DNA from: Saccharina japonica | Lineage: Eukaryota; Sar; Phaeophyceae; Laminariales; Laminariaceae | Length of the DNA stretch: 64,000 nucleotides | Assembly: GCA_008828725.1 (NCBI GenBank) | Contig: MEHQ01002695.1 | Location: forward strand, 442,664 to 506,663 | Direction of reading: 5' to 3' | In this document: positions 60,501 through 64,000 of the stretch, piece by piece | Position numbering within the stretch: the first letter of the stretch is position 1 | How the letters are laid out: every line of letters begins with the position of its first letter | Made by a program: the position numbers and the translations under genes | Notes under the pieces: model-generated | Database searches by the model: none | What the model was told of the DNA's origin: nothing | The model's input: the letters and a program-made list of their open reading frames with translations, nothing else

Positions 60501-62016
60501 GGGATGGGATGGGATGGGATGGGATGGGAGGGAATGTGATTGGATGGGATGAGATGGGATGGGATGGAATGGGATGGGATGGGTTGGAATGTCGTGTGTA
60601 AGTTGCAAGGGGTGAGGAGGGGGAAGGAGGGGCAGAGATGGGACGGCATGGTATGGTGTCGAACGAAACGTTTGGAAGGGATCGGGGAGGGGTGGGGTGG
60701 GCTGCTACAGCAGCGAATATCGCGAGATTATTTTTTAGGGCCGTCATTTTGTGAAGGGTGTGGGGTCTCTGGTGAAGTGTCGAAATGCAATCGTTGGGGG
60801 TCAGATTATGAGAGAATGCCAGCAACTGAGATTAGATGGGCTGGGTCAGGTAGCCACACCCTGAAAATGGAACGCCTGTTGTTGTGCCAAGTTGGAGTTT
60901 TTACAAATCGTCTTCGCCGCACTGGCCCTCTATCAATACTCTTAATAAATGTACATCAAGCAATAGCGACTCGGCATCCAGCACGCCGTCTCGCATGCTC
61001 TACGTACGCTTTTCCCATTTCCCACACGTCCACGCACTCCTTCAGTAGGGGTTAGTCGATGTCAGCGTTTGTCCCTGCTGCGCCGGATGCCCTTCTTGAT
61101 GCAGCAACTTACCAATAATTTGGGACGCAGGAAACGCGAGATGGGCATAGGCGGCTTATAGCTAACGCTGTGTTCCCGTTGCCCGTATCCTCAGGTGTCA
61201 ACCGCAGCTGAGCTGCGACGGCGCGATGCCGACATCCGAAATTTCGCGGCGGCCGCTGCGTTGCAACAAGAGCGGTGCGGTGAGCGCCTGCGTGAGCAGG
61301 CACTTACGATTCACCAGCTCACTCTGCAGGGGTTCTCCGCCGACGCGCAGGCCAAGCTGCAAGCGGCAGCAGCAGCAGCGTCTCCGGCGGGACCAGCAAT
61401 ACGGACCTCGAGAACACGCGCACGAGCAACGATGGAGGCAGACAGTAGCGGGGGAGGTGCTCGCGACTGCCCTGTGGCGAGGGCACGAGTGGGGGGGGCA
61501 CAGACGACATCGATGGCGGTGGGGGGAAGGGTGCTCCCTCCCCCCCGTAGAGGCCACGACGATGATGAAGATGGACGCAGGGCTAGGCGGCGAAACGCCC
61601 GGAGTGCTCCTCTCGGGAGAGCGCACACCGACGGCGATCCGCGAGTCGTTGTCAGTCACGACGCTCCCCGCGATGGAGGTGGTGTTCGCAGTTACGGCAA
61701 CGATACAAGCAGTAGCTGGGATGGGGGGGCCGGGGGGGGGGGCTGGGACGGGTACTCCTTTGACTCCGAATTTCCCGCGCAGGTGTCCAAGGCAATCAAG
61801 GGGGGGGACGACAGTAGGGGGCACGTTGCACCGGGTAGCTGGCGATCAGGAGTCTCAGACGAAGGGGGGGGCGGGTGTCTGTCTCAGCCAGGGCCGGGCT
61901 TTCGAGAGGCTGCTGCAGGCGGGAGGGAGTCTATCAGTGGGGGCCGCGCCAACAAGAGTGCGAGTCCGCCACTGTCTAGAGGGCACCAACCACGCTTGTT
62001 TAGACGGGAGCTTTGA
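37238..62016 (+). CDS. Large coiled-coil protein, 23 exons, 2004 residues
   Basis: Exons: 37238-37405, 38049-38822, 39337-39424, 40035-40201, 40503-40667, 40924-40977, 41238-41327, 41867-41944, 42263-42451, 42965-43117, 45426-46240, 46845-47604, 48244-48507, 49225-49569, 50356-50744, 51611-51704, 52813-52929, 55075-55158, 56312-56377, 57376-57572, 58464-58509, 60344-60433, 61195-62016. They total 6015 bases and every junction phase agrees. Most exons encode Ala/Glu/Arg/Leu-rich heptads (for example residues 260-600, 1371-1500, 1532-1731), interrupted by disordered acidic or Ser/Pro-rich segments in exons 2, 11 and 12. The C-terminal ~200 residues are Gly/Asp/Arg-rich. Such a protein is likely structural (centrosome, cytoskeleton or Golgi tether), but no domain identifies it. 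Exon 6 uses a GC donor. The acceptor at 60343 is weak. A TATAAATA at 37217 is too close to the ATG to be its TATA box. Small exons could have been missed in the 2-kb introns. Confidence 0.85.
39042..39112 (-). mobile_element. pC-A repeat, short degenerate 3' fragment
   Basis: Carries GCATGGCCGTAGTCGTATGA next to a G-run (C on the element strand) and is bounded by a second G-run at 39104-39112. Antisense to the host gene. Confidence 0.5.
42121..42226 (+). repeat. 53-bp pyrimidine unit, two copies
   Basis: CCTCTTCCCCCTCCTCCCTC followed by CT-repeats and TGCCTGCCGCCG occurs twice in tandem. It lies 37-140 bases before exon 9 of the coiled-coil gene, so the duplicated unit extends that intron's pyrimidine-rich end. 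Confidence 0.75.
42603..42688 (+). repeat. 43-bp unit, two copies
   Basis: GTGTGTAGGGGGTA...CTCGGAGATCCGC is repeated in tandem with three or four differences, inside an intron. Confidence 0.7.
43634..43676 (+). repeat. (GGTTC)n microsatellite
   Basis: Eight perfect GGTTC pentamers in the 2.3-kb intron after exon 10 of the coiled-coil gene. Confidence 0.85.
44285..44354. mobile_element. 70-bp perfect-TIR MITE
   Basis: CTGTCCCGAAATATAAGCA at the left and its exact reverse complement at the right, a 19-bp perfect inverted repeat around a 32-bp AT-rich loop. There is no coding capacity; at RNA level it would fold as a hairpin within an intron. Confidence 0.75.
44384..44456. mobile_element. 73-bp relative of the adjacent MITE
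   Basis: Begins CTCTGTCCGTAGACGTAAGG and ends CCTTATATTCGCGGACAGAG, an imperfect inverted repeat with the same outer CTGTCC as the element 30 bp upstream. Confidence 0.6.
46315..46538 (-). mobile_element. pC-A repeat, 5'-truncated
   Basis: About 220 bp, C-run end at 46324-46315. It contains the full 3' half through CGTCCGCCTCACAAG-like sequence. Antisense to the coiled-coil gene. Confidence 0.65.
49972..50139 (+). mobile_element. pC-B repeat, 5'-truncated
   Basis: Shows AACGTAATGAGCGCCCCAAC, GGTGTCTCTATTAGGAGTAC and GACTAAGGCAAGCAAC, ending GAGTACGCCCCCCCC. Its tail meets the start of a pC-A copy, mirroring the pC-B/pC-A pair at 16465-16912. Confidence 0.65.
50146..50288 (+). mobile_element. 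pC-A repeat, 5'-truncated, C-tail near an exon
   Basis: The last ~125 bp ending AAGTACACC and a C-run of about 20. The tail and following CT-rich sequence are 68-90 bases before exon 15 of the coiled-coil gene in the sense orientation. Confidence 0.65.
51308..51404. mobile_element. MITE, CGGGGGACCATAGTAAATAG family, copy 2 (diverged)
   Basis: CGGGGAACCATAGTAATCAG at the left and TTCTGATTACTATGTCCC at the right; AT-rich middle. Confidence 0.6.
53099..53208 (+). mobile_element. pC-A repeat, short 3' fragment
   Basis: CTGGTCGGTGAAAACCCGAC through TGCATGATTATCGAGTACACC and a C-run. Sense to the coiled-coil gene, intronic. Confidence 0.6.
53417..53480 (+). mobile_element. pC-B repeat, short 3' fragment
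   Basis: CAATGGTCAAATGACTAAGG then GATGAGTACGC; here the tail is T/C-mixed (CTTTTTCCCCGCCCC) rather than pure C. Confidence 0.5.
53998..54234 (-). mobile_element. pC-A repeat with many short insertions
   Basis: Alignable with other copies across about 200 bp, but with repeated 1-4 base additions (for example in the GCCGGGACGG, ACATT and TACTAAGAA segments) and almost no losses. A G-run (54219-54234) closes the inner end. Confidence 0.6.
54564..54707 (+). repeat. (TTG)n-rich microsatellite, 144 bp
   Basis: Mostly TTG with some CTG and TTGT variants in an intron. The opposite strand reads as a poly-Asn or poly-Gln frame, which is a shadow of the repeat. Confidence 0.85.
55463..55567. mobile_element. 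MITE, CGGGGGACCATAGTAAATAG family, copy 3
   Basis: CGGGGAGCCATAGTAAATAA left, GGTCCTATTTATTATGGTCC right; the inner ACCTACGGTAAACACAAAA resembles copy 1. Confidence 0.7.
55619..55750. mobile_element. MITE, CGGGGGACCATAGTAAATAG family, copy 4
   Basis: CGAGGGACCATATTAAAATA left and TATGGTCCCCCG right, 52 bp after copy 3. It contains a doubled GTCCTA(T/C)TTATTTAC near the right end. Confidence 0.65.
57707..57760 (-). mobile_element. pC-A repeat, degenerate 3' fragment
   Basis: A 13-base G-run, TACTCATTGCC and CATTGCCGTAG remain; the rest has decayed. Confidence 0.4.
57890..58197 (+). repeat. 154-bp tandem duplication
   Basis: The unit starting GAAACGCAGCAGGGTACT is repeated at 58044 with about 10% difference, in an intron of the coiled-coil gene. 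The flanking pieces are not repeated. Confidence 0.8.
60148..60172 (+). repeat. 25-base C homopolymer
   Basis: Uninterrupted C-run in an intron, with no recognisable pC-A or pC-B module beside it. Confidence 0.85.
60463..60590 (+). repeat. (GGGAT)n microsatellite, about 128 bp
   Basis: GGGAT pentamers with occasional GGAAT and TAGAT variants, starting 30 bases after exon 22 of the coiled-coil gene. Confidence 0.85.
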
Positions 62017-62385
62017 CTCGGTGCCTGTGACGTTGAGACAGCGCGGCACGATGGTGTTTTAAATATTCACTCAGTTTTGTTCTTGTTTTTTTGGCCAACG
62101 CAGTGCGACGCTCCTTTGGTGCAAGCAGATTTCCCGGGCGAAAAGTTAGCGAGGGCGTGACATGCCCCATTCGTACAGATATTGTGTCCCTGAACAACCC
62201 CTCACGATGCCTTTTGGCAGCTGTGCGTGTGGCGATCACGAGCTCCAGCTGTCTGGCCCACGCTTATGGCATGTATCACTTGATTTTATGCACAAGTCGC
62301 CACACACGGCACCACATCTATTGTGGTGCCGGTGCTGGATATCGGATAGGCGGGGCGTGCCAGTCATCACCACATCTTCGTATTA

Positions 62386-62484
62386 CAGGGGGGCAAAGTA
62401 AATAGGACCAAATATTGTTATTAAAAACAGGTAAATATGTAGGTTTTTGTATGTACCGTAGGTCCTATTTACTATGTCCCCCCG
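62386..62484. mobile_element. MITE, CGGGGGACCATAGTAAATAG family, copy 5
   Basis: GGGGGGCAAAGTAAATAGGA left and GGTCCTATTTACTATGTCCC right, flanked by TTAC and GTAA. Confidence 0.7.
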
Positions 62485-62506
62485 TAATGGTACAGTAGTG
62501 GTCCCT

Positions 62507-62796
62507 CCATACTACCGGTATACGCCAGCCAACAATACCGGCACTACCCGGCACACTACTAATACCATACTACCGGTATACGCCAGCCAACAATACCGGC
62601 ACTACCCAGCACACTATTAATACCATACTACCGGTATACGCCAGCCAACAATACCGGCACTACCCAGCACACTATTAAAACCATACTACCGGTATACGCC
62701 AGCCAACAATACCGGCACTACCCAGCACACTATTAAAACCATACTACCGGTATACGCCAGCCAACAATACCGGCACTATCCAGCACACTATTAATA
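62507..62796 (+). repeat. 58-bp minisatellite, five units plus a partial sixth
   Basis: Units start at 62507, 62565, 62623, 62681 and 62739, each opening CCATACTACCGGTATACGCC. The period is exactly 58 and units differ at only one to four positions. TACCGGTA is itself palindromic. Confidence 0.95.
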
Positions 62797-63727
62797 CCAT
62801 ACTGGTGAATCCCATATTTGTCAAGGTATTCCGCAGGCACTATAGCAGGCAACCGGCACTGTAATAAGTAATTGTATTATTGTAGCCACGAGCGTAGGGG
62901 TCCCGCCGCCGCGTGAAGTGCGTCTCTTAGAAAAGGCTGCGTATATGCTAAATTGGTCGTATGGAGCAACTGTACCCTTGACGAAACACAACAAGTGATT
63001 TAATGAGAATAGTTACTATACTCGACACTTGTATATGTACACTGGTGTATGTACGTCAACTGAAGCTCAGAATCGACAATTCAAACATTTGCGGCGAGTG
63101 TCAATGAAGGGAGCACATTCTGCGCCACAGCTATACGTGCTGCATGTGGCTGAGGGTCGAGGCCATACACCCAACTTTTATTCAGCGTGTTGCCCTATGC
63201 ACTCGGTTCAGCGTGGTCGGTGGTCAAAGGCCATTCGACCATGCGAAATAATGAAGACTACGAAGGTGTTGTCGACCTCACGTCGATTCGCGTTATTTTT
63301 AAAGAAACGTATGTTTCTCTCTGAGGCGTACCGTCGCCCATTTCCGACGATGTATGTGCTGGGTTGGCACGCACTGCAATCTCGATTCCCTGCCAGCACC
63401 TAGAAGCCAAATCACACCCACAGCTACTACTGCTCTCACATCCAACCCCTCTAACCGACGAACACATTTTACGTGGTCCGTGTTGGTGGGTTCGAAGTTT
63501 CGATGGCGTTTCAGCGGTAAAAAAGATGAAACCGTCATTTCCGGGAGTTCCAAAAAATGATGACGCGCTGATTTTTCTTCGCCGTGCGTTTTTTTTTTTT
63601 TCGCTCGTCTTCCTCTTTTCTCTTTTTCTTCCTGTTCGAGTCCACTTCATCTACACGGACGGGCACACCTTTTAGGAGCCTTGAACGTCGACGTGCACAC
63701 AGCAGTACCGCCCCACAGATCTACGCA

Positions 63728-64000
63728 ATGCCTCAGCAAACTGGGCGGGCGACAGGTGCCAAGAAGGGCGCGAATACCCGCAAGGTTCAAGTCCCTCGCG
63801 GAGGCTTGCAGCCTGGTTCAAAATACGAGAAATTTGCTGGAACAACCCCTTCTCTGGTGCCCGCCCGCGCAGCCGCGGACCGTACTCGTACGAGCAAGGC
63901 AGTTCAGCCCAAGGGCATCTTGAAGAATTCCACGGCGAACGTGAACCCATCTGAACAAAAGCAGCAGGAAGCTGGGGATGAAGATCCGTCGGCTCTGAAC
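63728..64000 (+). CDS. Possible protein phosphatase inhibitor-2-like protein, 5' part (runs off the window)
   Basis: Open from an ATG for 91 residues to the window end with no stop. The first ~60 residues are basic, Gly/Ala/Thr-rich and probably disordered. Residues 61-67 read QPKGILKN... (PKGILK at 61-66). KGILKN is the N-terminal signature of eukaryotic PP1 inhibitor-2 (GLC8/IPP-2) and fits the PP1-docking [GS]IL[RK] motif. An acidic Gln-rich stretch follows. The assignment rests on this short motif alone, and the conserved downstream motifs of the family would lie outside the window. In-frame stops precede the ATG. Confidence 0.55.
   Translation, partial: MPQQTGRATGAKKGANTRKVQVPRGGLQPGSKYEKFAGTTPSLVPARAAADRTRTSKAVQPKGILKNSTANVNPSEQKQQEAGDEDPSALN

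Larger units (their letters stand above)
62017..63727. other. Intergenic spacer with MITE and minisatellite
   Basis: Between two plus-strand genes. Outside the MITE at 62386-62484 and the minisatellite at 62507-62796 no gene was found. A pyrimidine-rich stretch at 63589-63640 may mark the start region of the last gene. Confidence 0.5.

Noticed and set aside
62507-62796. Array resembling a CRISPR locus
   Set aside because: Units are contiguous 58-bp repeats without unique spacers, in an intron-rich eukaryotic genome. It is a minisatellite.
63783-63800. Second B-box-like GGTTCAAGTCC
   Set aside because: It is inside the open frame of the last gene and has no tRNA fold.

Overview
The window is nuclear DNA of an intron-rich eukaryote. 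I infer a stramenopile, most likely a brown alga close to Ectocarpus. Three things point there: coding exons of 50-250 bp separated by introns of several hundred bp to 3 kb; GC-rich codon use with long G or C homopolymer tracts; and an N-terminus on the ABC1-type kinase that reads like a signal peptide followed by an AFA plastid-import motif. The organism call is inference; no rRNA or organelle marker is present.

Layout. 1-3605 is a repeat block built from the palindrome CTTCCATGGAAG. 3606-6436 is intergenic and holds the first copies of a MITE family. 6437-26346 (minus) is one 17-exon gene for an ABC1 atypical kinase of 957 residues; its introns are packed with short dispersed repeats, and one of its exons is doubled by an apparent assembly duplication at a single N. 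28313-29914 (plus) is an intronless ankyrin-repeat gene. 30822-33640 (minus) is a five-exon gene of unknown function. 34745-35419 and 36928-37338 (minus) are weaker candidates. 37238-62016 (plus) is a 23-exon gene for a 2004-residue coiled-coil protein. 62386-62800 holds a MITE and a 58-bp minisatellite. 63728 to the end (plus) is the 5' end of a gene whose product carries the KGILK motif of protein phosphatase inhibitor-2.

The three intron-containing models were built by hand from splice signals, and in each the exon phases agree throughout (2874, 1758 and 6015 coding bases, all divisible by three). The genes look functionally unrelated; nothing suggests a cluster.

The most unusual content is the repeat fraction. 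Two families of short repeats (here pC-A and pC-B) share the last ~75 bp, always end in a run of C, and are truncated to variable degrees at the other end. That is the pattern expected of SINEs with a poly(C) tail. They make up much of the intron sequence of the kinase gene, and in two places a C-tail lies close enough to an exon to act as its polypyrimidine tract.
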